Origin: Shinella sp. H4-D48
GTDB lineage: Bacteria; Pseudomonadota; Alphaproteobacteria; Rhizobiales; Rhizobiaceae
Assembly: GCF_022637395.1 (NCBI RefSeq)
Contig: NZ_CP093337.1
Location: forward strand, 1,472,001 to 1,536,000
Reading direction: 5' to 3'
Length of the DNA: 64,000 nucleotides
A program made the translations under genes and the position numbers. Shown here piece by piece: positions 19,209 to 26,751 of this stretch (position 1 is the stretch's first letter; each line of letters opens with the position of its first letter). The notes below the pieces were generated by a model. The model did not search any database and was not told where the DNA came from. It saw nothing but the letters and a program-made list of their open reading frames with translations.

Positions 19209-19649
19209 TCATCGCAAATCCCGCCAGCCCTCCGGCAGCGGCGGTTCCTCGCCGTCATATTCGGCCGGCGGCCGCGCCGCGCGCATGGCGGCAAAGGCCC
19301 GGAACTCCCGCAGCGCCGCGCCGGATTTCACCGTGCGCGCCACCGCCATGCCGGCATCCTGGAGCGCGCGCGTGTCGCGATAGGGCGAGGCGAAGGTGAC
19401 CCGGCTGAAAAACGAGCTGTAATCGACGATGTCGCGCACCTCCTCCGCCACGGCGTGGAATTGCGCGCGCTGCCCGGCATCGAGGTTGCGCAGGCAGAAG
19501 GGCTGCTGTGTGTTGCGCGAGACCCAGCAGCACCGGCCGCGGCGACGGCAGTCGCGCAGGCGGCAGGCGCGCCAGGGCAGCGCCAGCATTTCGGCGATGC
19601 GGGCGAGCAGGAAGGGCGATAGCGGGGGAAGCTTGCTGCGGTCGATCAT
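19209..19649 (-). CDS. Cys/Arg-rich hypothetical protein
   Basis: A 146-residue protein that I do not recognise. It starts MIDRSKLPPLSPF with AGGAG well placed upstream, which decides this start over longer readings. An early Cys cluster (ACRLRDCRRRGRCCW, residues about 27-41, plus a Cys 10 residues on) could bind metal. The rest is helical with many Ala, Arg and Glu, ending PPLPEGWRDL. It is convergent with the J-domain gene, 15 bp apart. Its upstream side is the structured gap before the AT-rich gene. Confidence 0.65.
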   Translation of the reverse strand: MIDRSKLPPLSPFLLARIAEMLALPWRACRLRDCRRRGRCCWVSRNTQQPFCLRNLDAGQRAQFHAVAEEVRDIVDYSSFFSRVTFASPYRDTRALQDAGMAVARTVKSGAALREFRAFAAMRAARPPAEYDGEEPPLPEGWRDLR

Positions 19650-19819
19650 GGGAGCTCCTGTCGGTTGAGAAGGGCGCGGGCTGCGCGGCGCCGCGACCGG
19701 CGGGCGGACCAAGTCCGTTGCCGGCGGCGGCTGAGGATGGGGCGGCGGGTGTCGCAAGGCGGACAGCCGCCCGCATCGCCGCGCGTGAGATCACGCCGGG
19801 TTATGGGCATCGGTATCGG

Positions 19820-19877
19820 ACGGGGCGCTGAAAGCTGCCGCATCAGATAGTATAAATGGCACCTTTCAGCGCCCCGT
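19820..19877. repeat. Long inverted repeat (15-bp perfect stem)
   Basis: ACGGGGCGCTGAAAG (19820-19834) pairs perfectly with CTTTCAGCGCCCCGT (19863-19877). After a one-base mismatch on each side, TGCC/GGCA adds 4 bp, leaving an 18-base AT-rich loop. GGCGGTTTTTGCC follows on the plus strand. It could be a structured RNA, a terminator-like element or a recombination or repeat-element end. It is 171 bp upstream (minus strand) of the Cys-rich hypothetical gene start. Confidence 0.7.
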
Positions 19878-20010
19878 TCGGCGGTTTTTGCCCGCGACTC
19901 CGGTCTCTCTGCAAGGAACGGGTCCGGCGGCGCTTGCCGTCGGTTTCCGGGGCGGGCCCCGCCGGGGTTTTTCGCGCCTGACAGGGCTCACCTTCGAGCA
20001 CCGTCAGGGC

Positions 20011-20032
20011 GGAAAGGCGTCACCGCCTTTCC
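20011..20032. repeat. Hairpin in GC-rich gap
   Basis: GGAAAGGCG-TCAC-CGCCTTTCC forms a perfect 9-bp stem with a 4-base loop. No U-tract follows. It may be part of a structured transcript spanning the gap. Confidence 0.5.
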
Positions 20033-20392
20033 CGGCAAGTCATCACTCCGGCGGACGATGCCGACGCACCCTCCGGCCCCGTTCCCCTTGTGTGCCGCAC
20101 AGGCACGCCCGACGCGCCGTCCGGGGCTGAAACGGGGGAGCCGGTCCGACGCTCCGCCGCTTCCCCCGTGTCGCCGGAGGGAGACCATTTTCCGCGGACC
20201 CTCAAGATGCAGGCTTACGTCCGTCCCGCACCCCAAGCGCCGACCCCGCCTCGCCGCAACGCCTTGCGGTGTATCCGCGACGGGATGAGGGGATTATCGC
20301 ATGGGTTTTTGGGGGCGGGGAAAAATGAAACGGCTGGTGGGGAAATTTCCCATTTTAAAGCGACAATATGGAGCATCCAAAAGGAGAATTCG

Positions 20393-20413
20393 GTGGGTGA
20401 ATTATACGTTTGA
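20393..20413 (+). other. Six-codon leader ORF with strong ribosome site
   Basis: AAGGAG at 20381-20386 is followed by GTG GGT GAA TTA TAC GTT TGA, encoding MGELYV. It lies in the AT-rich leader of the orphan gene starting at 20483. Whether it is translated is unknown. Confidence 0.3.
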
Positions 20414-20441
20414 TTGCAATCCGTGCGATAAGGAGACAAAT

Positions 20442-20456
20442 ATGGATTATATCTAG
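20442..20456 (+). other. Four-codon leader ORF with strong ribosome site
   Basis: AAGGAG at 20430-20435 is followed 6 bases later by ATG GAT TAT ATC TAG (MDYI). Its ribosome site is better than that of the main gene 27 bp downstream, so it could modulate translation of that gene. Confidence 0.35.
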
Positions 20457-20482
20457 TTTTTATCTGAGGAACGCTCGTTGAG

Positions 20483-21844
20483 ATGACCCAAGAATTAGCT
20501 CCCCTTTCAGAAGCCCTGGATCATAGTGCTCTTAGCAGTATTGACGCTACAGCATTACCGGTAGCTAAACATATCGATATTGGTTTCTTTTCGCACAGAG
20601 CCAGAAAATCCACACAGTTAGTTGAAAATTCTTCGGAAGAAAACTTTATTAAAGCACGTCGTGAATGGATGGACTTCGATTTCATTGATATAATTTATGT
20701 AACAAAGATAACAGTATTTGCATTTGGATATGAAGACTACCATGAACTCGAGTTAAGTTATAAAGACTATATCGGTGGATCAACAAAAAGTGAATCTGTA
20801 AGATACGGCGACGGTAAATTTATTTTTAACGTCAATAGATTTATTGGCGGATTTGGCTTGAGGCCTAATGAAAGATTTTTTAAAGATTCAAAGTTGACGA
20901 AGATAACCGTAGAAGGAATTGAGCAAAATTCTTTTTCAGATGTTATTTCAATTCTGGATGGATTCGAGGGGTACAGAAAAAATGTCGAAGGTAATCTTAA
21001 TCAGTACCTAAAGAGGGCGCAGCAATACGAGGAAACTTATAAATCGCTATCAATTAAGATTGCAGATTTGCAGGAGATGCTTTCTGATCAAAGTGATCAG
21101 TTTTCAGATTTGGAGGCGTCCATAGCCGACCATTCAGAAACTCTTGAGAATAGAAAAAAAGAAATTGCTATCGCGGAGTCTGTAGCAAGAAATTTAAATG
21201 AAGAAAATCAGAGATATAGAAATAATGTTGACAGATTAACTAAAGATTCCGAGAATTTATCTAAGGATATTTCGGAAAAAGAGTCGAGATTAAGATCTCT
21301 TGTCAGTGATATCAATCTATTTCCTACAGAGATATCTGGATATGTTTCTCAGGGCGCAAAGAATGTTTCTGTTTACGCATGGCTTTGTGCTGCGCCGTTG
21401 ATTGTAATTATATTTGTTACGGGTAGGTTATTTTGGAATTCTGAGAAATTGATTAATTTGGATTTTGGTGATGGATTTGATGTTGTCGATTTTATAGTTT
21501 CAAGATCTCCGTATGTTATTATATCTGCCGTTGTCCTTGCGGTTTGTTATACGATGTTACATCGGTTAATTACAGAGATTATAGGCATTAACCGCAGGCG
21601 ACAAGACTTATTTAAGATAAGTATTATTGCTACAGACGTCTCAAATGCCTCGCAAAACAACTTGGATATCCCGCTGGAAGACGTTTATAATCTTCGGACG
21701 CAAGTCAAAATGGAGCTTTTAAAGGAGCATTTGCGTAGACATATCGGCGAAGATTTTGTTTACAATCCGAAATCTAGCCTGTTCCATAAGCTCACGTCGA
21801 AAATTGCAGGGCAAATCGCTTCGGAAGAGAAGGACGCCGACTAG
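20483..21844 (+). CDS. AT-rich orphan gene: coiled-coil protein with two C-terminal membrane segments
   Basis: A 453-residue protein of no family I recognise. Residues about 20-160 look like a beta-rich globular domain (FDFIDIIYVTKITVFAFGYE, then GKFIFNVNRFIGGFG). Residues 165-278 form a long charged coiled coil. Two hydrophobic segments lie at about 295-317 and 343-363, and a helical cytoplasmic tail follows. There is no signal peptide. Codon use is strikingly AT-rich (many AAA, TTT, ATT, AGA), unlike every neighbour, so recent transfer is likely. The ATG at 20483 has only a weak GAGGA 13 bases upstream. It is convergent with uvrB, 16 bp apart. A membrane-anchored sensor or defence effector is only a guess. 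Confidence 0.8.
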   Translation: MTQELAPLSEALDHSALSSIDATALPVAKHIDIGFFSHRARKSTQLVENSSEENFIKARREWMDFDFIDIIYVTKITVFAFGYEDYHELELSYKDYIGGSTKSESVRYGDGKFIFNVNRFIGGFGLRPNERFFKDSKLTKITVEGIEQNSFSDVISILDGFEGYRKNVEGNLNQYLKRAQQYEETYKSLSIKIADLQEMLSDQSDQFSDLEASIADHSETLENRKKEIAIAESVARNLNEENQRYRNNVDRLTKDSENLSKDISEKESRLRSLVSDINLFPTEISGYVSQGAKNVSVYAWLCAAPLIVIIFVTGRLFWNSEKLINLDFGDGFDVVDFIVSRSPYVIISAVVLAVCYTMLHRLITEIIGINRRRQDLFKISIIATDVSNASQNNLDIPLEDVYNLRTQVKMELLKEHLRRHIGEDFVYNPKSSLFHKLTSKIAGQIASEEKDAD

Positions 21845-21860
21845 TTCTCTAGCACTGTTT

Positions 21861-24800
21861 TCACCGCCCCGGCCGCCCCGTTTTCCCCTTCGTCCGCCCC
21901 TTGCGCTTCGCCTCCGCCGGATCCTCATAGCTTCCGACGCCGATCTTCCCCCGGCGGACCGGCTTCGCGTCGTCGGCGCCGGTGGCGCGTTCGGGTTGGC
22001 CTTCCAGCAGGGGGGAATGGCGTTTCTTAGTGGAGAGGGTTTCCGGCGGGCGTTGGGGCAGGTCGCCGGTGACGGGTTTTTCGGTGCGGCCGACGGTCAT
22101 TTCGTCGAGGCTGTTCTTGCGGAACAGCGATTTGCCGGCGGGGGTTGCGACGTCTCGGCCCATCTCGTCCAGTTTCGGCTTGCGGAAGAGGGGGCGTTCG
22201 ATATCGGTGCCCGGGCCCATGTCGTCGAGCGAGGGTTTCTGGAAGAGGCTGCCGCTCATTCTCCCCCCTTGTGGGGGAGATGCCCCGTCAGGGGCAGAGG
22301 GGGGTGTCGCGCCGGCCGTGGAGGGGGCACCCCCCTCTGTCCTGCCGGCGTTCGTCGCTGCAATCGATTCACTGGATCGATTGCTCCGCTGCGCGGACCG
22401 CTCCTCACCCCCCACAAGGGGGGAGATCGACCCGCGGCCGGCGCCGGTTTTCTTCCCGTCGCCGCCTTGTGTCTTTGCCGGGCCCTTTGGCTTACCGCTG
22501 CCACCTTCCTGACTTTTCGCTTCTTCGCGTGCCATCGGGTCGTCCATGACGGCGAGTTCGGCGGCCTTGAGGCGCTTGATCTCGTCGCGCAGGCGGGCGG
22601 CCTTTTCGAAGTCGAGATCGGCGGCGGCGTCGCGCATGGCTTTTTCCAGCGCGTTGAGATGGGCCTGGAGATTGTTGCCGACGAGGTTGCCGCCGTCCGC
22701 GAATCCCTTGCCGGAGACGCCGGAGATATCGGCGCGGACGTGATCGCGCTCATAGACGGAGTCGAGGATATCGGAAATCTTCGCCTTCACGGATTCCGGG
22801 GTGATGCCGTGCGCCTCGTTATAAGCGACCTGCTTTTCGCGGCGGCGGGTCGTCTCGTCCATCGCGCGCTGCATGGAGCCGGTGATCTGGTCGGCATAGA
22901 GGATGACCTTGCCATCGACGTTTCGCGCGGCACGCCCGATGGTCTGCACCAGGGACGTTTCCGAGCGCAAAAAGCCTTCCTTGTCGGCATCGAGGATGGC
23001 GACGAAGCCGCATTCGGGAATGTCCAGGCCCTCGCGCAGCAGGTTGATGCCGACGAGCACGTCGAAGGCGCCAAGCCGCAGGTCGCGGATGATCTCGATG
23101 CGCTCCAGCGTGTCGATGTCCGAGTGCATGTAGCGCACGCGAACACCCTGTTCGTGCAGGTATTCGGTGAGGTCTTCGGCCATGCGCTTGGTGAGCACGG
23201 TGACGAGCGTGCGGTAGCCGGCCTGGCTGGTCTCGCGGATTTCGCCCAGCACGTCGTCCACCTGGCTTTTTGCCGGGCGCACCTCGACGGGTGGGTCGAT
23301 CAGCCCGGTCGGGCGGATGACCTGCTCGGCGAAGACGCCGCCGGACTGCTCCATCTCCCAGTTGCCGGGGGTGGCTGAGACGGCGATCGTGTCGGGGCGC
23401 ATCGCATCCCATTCCTCGAAGCGCAGCGGGCGGTTGTCCATGCAGGACGGCAGGCGGAAGCCGTATTCGGCCAGCGTCGCCTTGCGGCGGAAGTCGCCGC
23501 GATACATGCCGCCGATCTGCGGAATGGTGACGTGGCTTTCGTCGATGAAGATCAGCGCGTTGTCGGGGATGTATTCGAACAGCGTCGGCGGTGGCTCGCC
23601 GGGCCGGCGGCCGGTGAGATAGCGCGAATAGTTCTCGATGCCGGCGCAGGAGCCGGTGGCCTCCAGCATCTCGATATCGTAGCGCGTGCGCTGCTCCAGG
23701 CGCTGCGCCTCCAGGAGGCGGCCGGCCTTTTCCAGCTCGGCGAGGCGCAGCTTCAGCTCCTCGCGGATCGCCTTGATGGCGCCGTTCAGCGTGGGGCGCG
23801 GCGTGACATAGTGGCTGTTGGCGTAGATCTTGACCGATTTCAGGTCGCCGGTCTTCTGGCCGGTCAGCGGGTCGAACTCGGTGATGGCGTCGATCTCGTC
23901 GCCGAACATCGAGATGCGCCAGGCGGCATCCTCAAGGTGGGCGGGGAAAATCTCGATCGTGTCGCCCCGAACCCGGAAACTGCCGCGCTGAAAATCCATC
24001 TCGCGGCGCTTGTACTGCTGGGCGACGAGGTCGGCGAGCAGCTGGCGCTGGTCGAGCCGTTCGCCGACCTCCATCTGGAAGGTCATGGCGGTGTAGGTCT
24101 CGACCGAGCCGATACCGTAGATGCAGGAGACCGAAGCGACGATGATGCAATCGTCGCGCTCCAGCAGCGAGCGGGTGGCGGAGTGGCGCATGCGGTCGAT
24201 CTGCTCGTTGATCGACGATTCCTTCTCGATGAAGGTATCGGAGCGCGGCACATAGGCTTCCGGCTGGTAGTAGTCGTAGTAGGAGACGAAGTACTCGACC
24301 GCGTTTTCCGGGAAGAAGTTCTTGAACTCGCTGTAGAGCTGGGCGGCCAGCGTCTTGTTCGGCGCGAGGATGACGGCGGGGCGCTGCGTTTCCTCGATGA
24401 CCTTGGCCATGGTGAAGGTCTTGCCCGAGCCGGTGACGCCAAGCAGCACCTGGCTGCGCTCGCCCGAGGACAGGCCCTCCACGAGATCGCGGATCGCCGT
24501 CGGCTGGTCGCCGGCCGGCTGGTATTCGCTGATCATGCGGATCGGGATGCCGCCTTCCGACTTCGCCGGCCGGGCCGGGCGGTGCGGCGTCCACAGCTTG
24601 CCGTCCTTGAACAGCGGGTTTCCGCTCTCGATGAGCGCCGACAGTGCCTCCACCGTCGCGGTGACCGCCGTGCCGGCATTGAGCGACGCGGCGTCCTCCA
24701 GCGAGACATCCATGCCCGAGACCGGGTTGAGGCCGGCGGCGGCGCGCGTCTTCGGATCCGACGAACCGCCGATCGAGACGCCGCGGGAGGTTTTGGAGAC

Positions 24801-25031
24801 AGTAACGTTCTCCGTGTGGCGGCGGGCGGCGTTCTCCACGGTCTTGCGGTGTTTGCCGGCCTTCGAGGCGACCTCGCGGCGGCTCTCGACGCCCGACGCC
24901 TCGGCCTCGGCCTCCAGCTGCTTCACCCAGTCCGAGACGCTGCCGGACAGCGGCTCTCCCTCGAAAGGCGATTGCGGGGCTTCCTCGAAACCGGGGTTCG
25001 AGGGCGGGGATTTTTTCGGGGTTCTGGCCAT
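21861..25031 (-). CDS. uvrB: Excinuclease ABC subunit B, with long N- and C-terminal extensions
   Basis: Damage-recognition helicase of nucleotide excision repair, working with UvrA and UvrC. Core motifs: [12 protein letters not shown], Walker A GVTGSGKT, the beta-hairpin region [20 protein letters not shown]-box-like IDESH, GLINPPVE-type segment (here GLIDPPVEV), and the UVR domain at about residues 790-825. At 1056 residues it is far longer than the usual 670: about 165 extra residues precede the core and about 230 follow the UVR domain. Residues about 867-925 are encoded by a RIME-type repeat, and three LFxKxxLDxM motifs follow. The start is taken as MARTPKKSP at 25031; a TTG at 25082 is also open. 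Confidence 0.95.
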   Translation of the reverse strand: MARTPKKSPPSNPGFEEAPQSPFEGEPLSGSVSDWVKQLEAEAEASGVESRREVASKAGKHRKTVENAARRHTENVTVSKTSRGVSIGGSSDPKTRAAAGLNPVSGMDVSLEDAASLNAGTAVTATVEALSALIESGNPLFKDGKLWTPHRPARPAKSEGGIPIRMISEYQPAGDQPTAIRDLVEGLSSGERSQVLLGVTGSGKTFTMAKVIEETQRPAVILAPNKTLAAQLYSEFKNFFPENAVEYFVSYYDYYQPEAYVPRSDTFIEKESSINEQIDRMRHSATRSLLERDDCIIVASVSCIYGIGSVETYTAMTFQMEVGERLDQRQLLADLVAQQYKRREMDFQRGSFRVRGDTIEIFPAHLEDAAWRISMFGDEIDAITEFDPLTGQKTGDLKSVKIYANSHYVTPRPTLNGAIKAIREELKLRLAELEKAGRLLEAQRLEQRTRYDIEMLEATGSCAGIENYSRYLTGRRPGEPPPTLFEYIPDNALIFIDESHVTIPQIGGMYRGDFRRKATLAEYGFRLPSCMDNRPLRFEEWDAMRPDTIAVSATPGNWEMEQSGGVFAEQVIRPTGLIDPPVEVRPAKSQVDDVLGEIRETSQAGYRTLVTVLTKRMAEDLTEYLHEQGVRVRYMHSDIDTLERIEIIRDLRLGAFDVLVGINLLREGLDIPECGFVAILDADKEGFLRSETSLVQTIGRAARNVDGKVILYADQITGSMQRAMDETTRRREKQVAYNEAHGITPESVKAKISDILDSVYERDHVRADISGVSGKGFADGGNLVGNNLQAHLNALEKAMRDAAADLDFEKAARLRDEIKRLKAAELAVMDDPMAREEAKSQEGGSGKPKGPAKTQGGDGKKTGAGRGSISPLVGGEERSAQRSNRSSESIAATNAGRTEGGAPSTAGATPPSAPDGASPPQGGRMSGSLFQKPSLDDMGPGTDIERPLFRKPKLDEMGRDVATPAGKSLFRKNSLDEMTVGRTEKPVTGDLPQRPPETLSTKKRHSPLLEGQPERATGADDAKPVRRGKIGVGSYEDPAEAKRKGRTKGKTGRPGR
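22261..22425. repeat. RIME-type palindromic element inside the uvrB coding sequence
   Basis: The outer inverted repeat is CTCCCCCCTTGTGGGGG (22261-22277), matched perfectly by its reverse complement at 22409-22425. An inner inverted repeat pairs 22291-22306 (GGGGCAGAGGGGGGTG) with 22328-22342, with one mismatch. Blocks such as GGGGAGATG and CTCTGTCCTGCCGG are shared with the element at 7389-7535. It is read through in frame as a Ser/Gly/Ala/Pro-rich, probably disordered, segment of UvrB about 58 residues long, without a stop or frameshift. Confidence 0.8.
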
Positions 25032-25120
25032 GCGGGGAATATGGAGAGAGTCACCGCGAAAAGAAAGGGGCGGCGAGTACAAAAGGGAAACGAATTTGCG
25101 TCGTTTTCCGTGTCGGCGGG

Positions 25121-26029
25121 TCAGGGCAGGTGGCTGGCGAAGATGTCGCGCACGATATCCGCGACGTGCCGCACGGCACGGTCCCTGTCGCGGCGGCGGT
25201 GCCAGGCGAGGTGGAGCGGAAAGCCCTCTACCGGCAGCGGCGGCGCGGCGATATGCAGGCGGCCGGCAGCATCGGCGGGCACCGTATGGGCCGGCATCAT
25301 CGCCAGGAGGTCGCTGTCCTCTAGCAACGGCGGGACCATCAGGAAGCTCGGCACGACGATGCCGATGCGGCGCGACCGGCCCAGCGCGGCGAGCTGGTCG
25401 TCGAGGCCGCTGCGCGTGTCGCCGCGCCCGGAAACCAGGACATGCGGGTAAGCGAGCCAGCGCTCCAGCGTGAAATCGGTGGCGGCCGGATGGTCGCGCC
25501 GCATGGCCACGACATAGTGCTCGTGCAGCAGCGTCTCGCAGTGGAAGGCGGTTTCGTCGATGGCGGGGAAGACCGAGATCGCGATGTCACCGGCGCCCCG
25601 GGCGAGGGATTCGAGCGCCGCCGGCGCGCTCTGCCACGGCTGGATGACGAGGTCGATGCCGGGCGCGGAACGGGCCAGCGCGCGGTGCAGCGGGCTGGCA
25701 ATGAGGATGCCGGGATGATCGGCGGTGATGATACGCACGGTCTGGCGGATCTCGGCCAACGGTTCCTCCGGCGCATCGATCACGGCGGCAATACCGATGA
25801 GCAGGCTTTTCAGGGGATCGCGCAGCGCCTCCGCGCGCGCCGTCAGTCGCATACCGCCTTTGCCGCGTTCCAGCAGGGGGTCGCCGAAGAGGTGGCGGCA
25901 GCGGTCGAGCGCGCTTGATGTGGCCGACTGCGAGAGGTTCAGCCTGGCCGCCGCGCGCGACACATGGGCCTCGTCCAGCAGGGCGTCGAGGATGACGAGG
26001 AGGTTGAGGTCTACGGATCTTAAATTCAT
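25121..26029 (-). CDS. LysR-family transcriptional regulator
   Basis: A 302-residue regulator with a typical LysR helix-turn-helix at about residues 5-65 ([20 protein letters not shown], then [16 protein letters not shown]) and a C-terminal effector-binding domain. It is of the NodD/PnbR-like class judged by the opening [10 protein letters not shown]. It is divergent from a flavodoxin-fold oxidoreductase across an 88-bp gap that holds an inverted repeat, so it probably controls that gene, perhaps in response to a quinone or other electrophile. Confidence 0.93.
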   Translation of the reverse strand: MNLRSVDLNLLVILDALLDEAHVSRAAARLNLSQSATSSALDRCRHLFGDPLLERGKGGMRLTARAEALRDPLKSLLIGIAAVIDAPEEPLAEIRQTVRIITADHPGILIASPLHRALARSAPGIDLVIQPWQSAPAALESLARGAGDIAISVFPAIDETAFHCETLLHEHYVVAMRRDHPAATDFTLERWLAYPHVLVSGRGDTRSGLDDQLAALGRSRRIGIVVPSFLMVPPLLEDSDLLAMMPAHTVPADAAGRLHIAAPPLPVEGFPLHLAWHRRRDRDRAVRHVADIVRDIFASHLP

Positions 26030-26050
26030 CAGATCAATAATAGCATATAT

Positions 26051-26072
26051 AAATCATCCATTGGAATGATTT
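26051..26072. promoter_or_regulatory. Candidate LysR binding site
   Basis: AAATCAT-N8-ATGATTT is a perfect 7-bp inverted repeat. It is centred in the divergent 88-bp gap and contains the T-N11-A arrangement of LysR sites. The surrounding AT-rich run (ATAATAGCATATATAAATC) would suit overlapping promoters. Confidence 0.6.
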
Positions 26073-26117
26073 ACGGCCTTGCCGCATGGTCTGCCTGTCA
26101 ACACAGGAGACGACGCC

Positions 26118-26690
26118 ATGAGCAAGACCTTGATCCTCCTCTTCCACCCCGATCTCAACCGGTCGCGTGCCAATGCGGCCCTTTCGACCGCGGCGGCGCG
26201 TTTGCCGCATGTCGAGGTGGTCGATATGCAGGCGGTCTGCAAGGACGGCGGGATCGACGCCGATCGGGAGGTTGCCCGGCTGCTTGCCGCCGACCGGATC
26301 GTGCTGCAATTCCCAATCCAGTGGTATTCCACGCCGCCGTTGCTCAAGGCGTGGCAGGACGCGGTGCTGACGCGGATGTTCTACATGGCGTATGAGAGCG
26401 AGGGCCGCCTGCTGGAGGGCAAGCCGCTGCTGGTCGCGGCGACGGCCGGGAACGTGCCGGAAGCCTATGCGCCTGCTGGCCCCAACCGGTTCACCATGGA
26501 TGAATTGCTGCGTCCGCTCGAGGCGACTGCCCATCGCTGCGGCCTGCATTGGCAGCCACCGGTCCTGCTGTTCCGGGCAGACAAGCTCGACGATCTGGCG
26601 CTGCACGGTGCAGCCAGGGATTATGCGGCGTTGCTCGAAACATGGCGCAGGGACGACGAGCGCCGCTATCTCGCGGAAGCCTGGGGCTGA
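26118..26690 (+). CDS. NAD(P)H-dependent oxidoreductase, flavodoxin-like fold (KefF/MdaB type)
   Basis: A 190-residue FMN-dependent quinone reductase-like protein. It starts MSKTLILLFHPDLNRSRAN, the dinucleotide/flavin loop. The family motif FPIQWYSTPPLLKAWQDAVL lies at about residues 72-91. The ATG at 26118 has AGGAG 7 bases upstream. It is divergent from the LysR regulator. KefF-type proteins can act as ancillary subunits of potassium efflux systems. A KefB-like antiporter is encoded at 56038, but the two are 30 kb apart, so a link is speculative. Confidence 0.88.
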   Translation: MSKTLILLFHPDLNRSRANAALSTAAARLPHVEVVDMQAVCKDGGIDADREVARLLAADRIVLQFPIQWYSTPPLLKAWQDAVLTRMFYMAYESEGRLLEGKPLLVAATAGNVPEAYAPAGPNRFTMDELLRPLEATAHRCGLHWQPPVLLFRADKLDDLALHGAARDYAALLETWRRDDERRYLAEAWG

Positions 26691-26751
26691 GCCATGGCGT
26701 CAGGGTCTGGCACAGCCGTCCGCCCGGCATCGAGGCGGGTGGCAATGGCTG

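Larger units (their letters stand above)
19650..20482. other. 833-bp gap with hairpins and a GC-to-AT transition
   Basis: I see no convincing gene longer than a few codons here. From 19650 to about 20310 the sequence is very GC-rich and holds at least two strong inverted repeats (19820-19877 and 20011-20032). Around 20310-20360 base composition switches sharply to AT-rich and stays so through the next gene. A 12-bp palindrome GGGAAATTTCCC sits at the switch (20340-20351). Two very short ORFs with good ribosome sites lie at 20393 and 20442. Confidence 0.6.

Noticed and set aside
19878-20310. tmRNA, RNase P RNA or SRP RNA in the gene-free gap.
   Set aside because: Diagnostic core sequences such as GAGGAAAGTCC, GGAAGCAGC or a tag-peptide frame were not found on either strand.
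20090-20413. A 107-codon plus-strand frame in the gap before the AT-rich gene.
   Set aside because: It crosses the GC-to-AT boundary, has no ribosome site at its start and has a random-looking Arg/Pro-rich composition. Only its last six codons have a plausible separate start.
20310-21860. Flanking direct repeats or att-like sites around the AT-rich gene.
   Set aside because: Only short GGGGAAAA/TTTTCCCC-type matches could be seen at the two junctions, not enough to claim an insertion boundary.
26118-26690. Pairing of the KefF-like oxidoreductase with the KefB-like antiporter at 56038 as one system.
   Set aside because: The genes are 30 kb apart with separate regulators; similarity of the oxidoreductase to KefF is shared with general quinone reductases.
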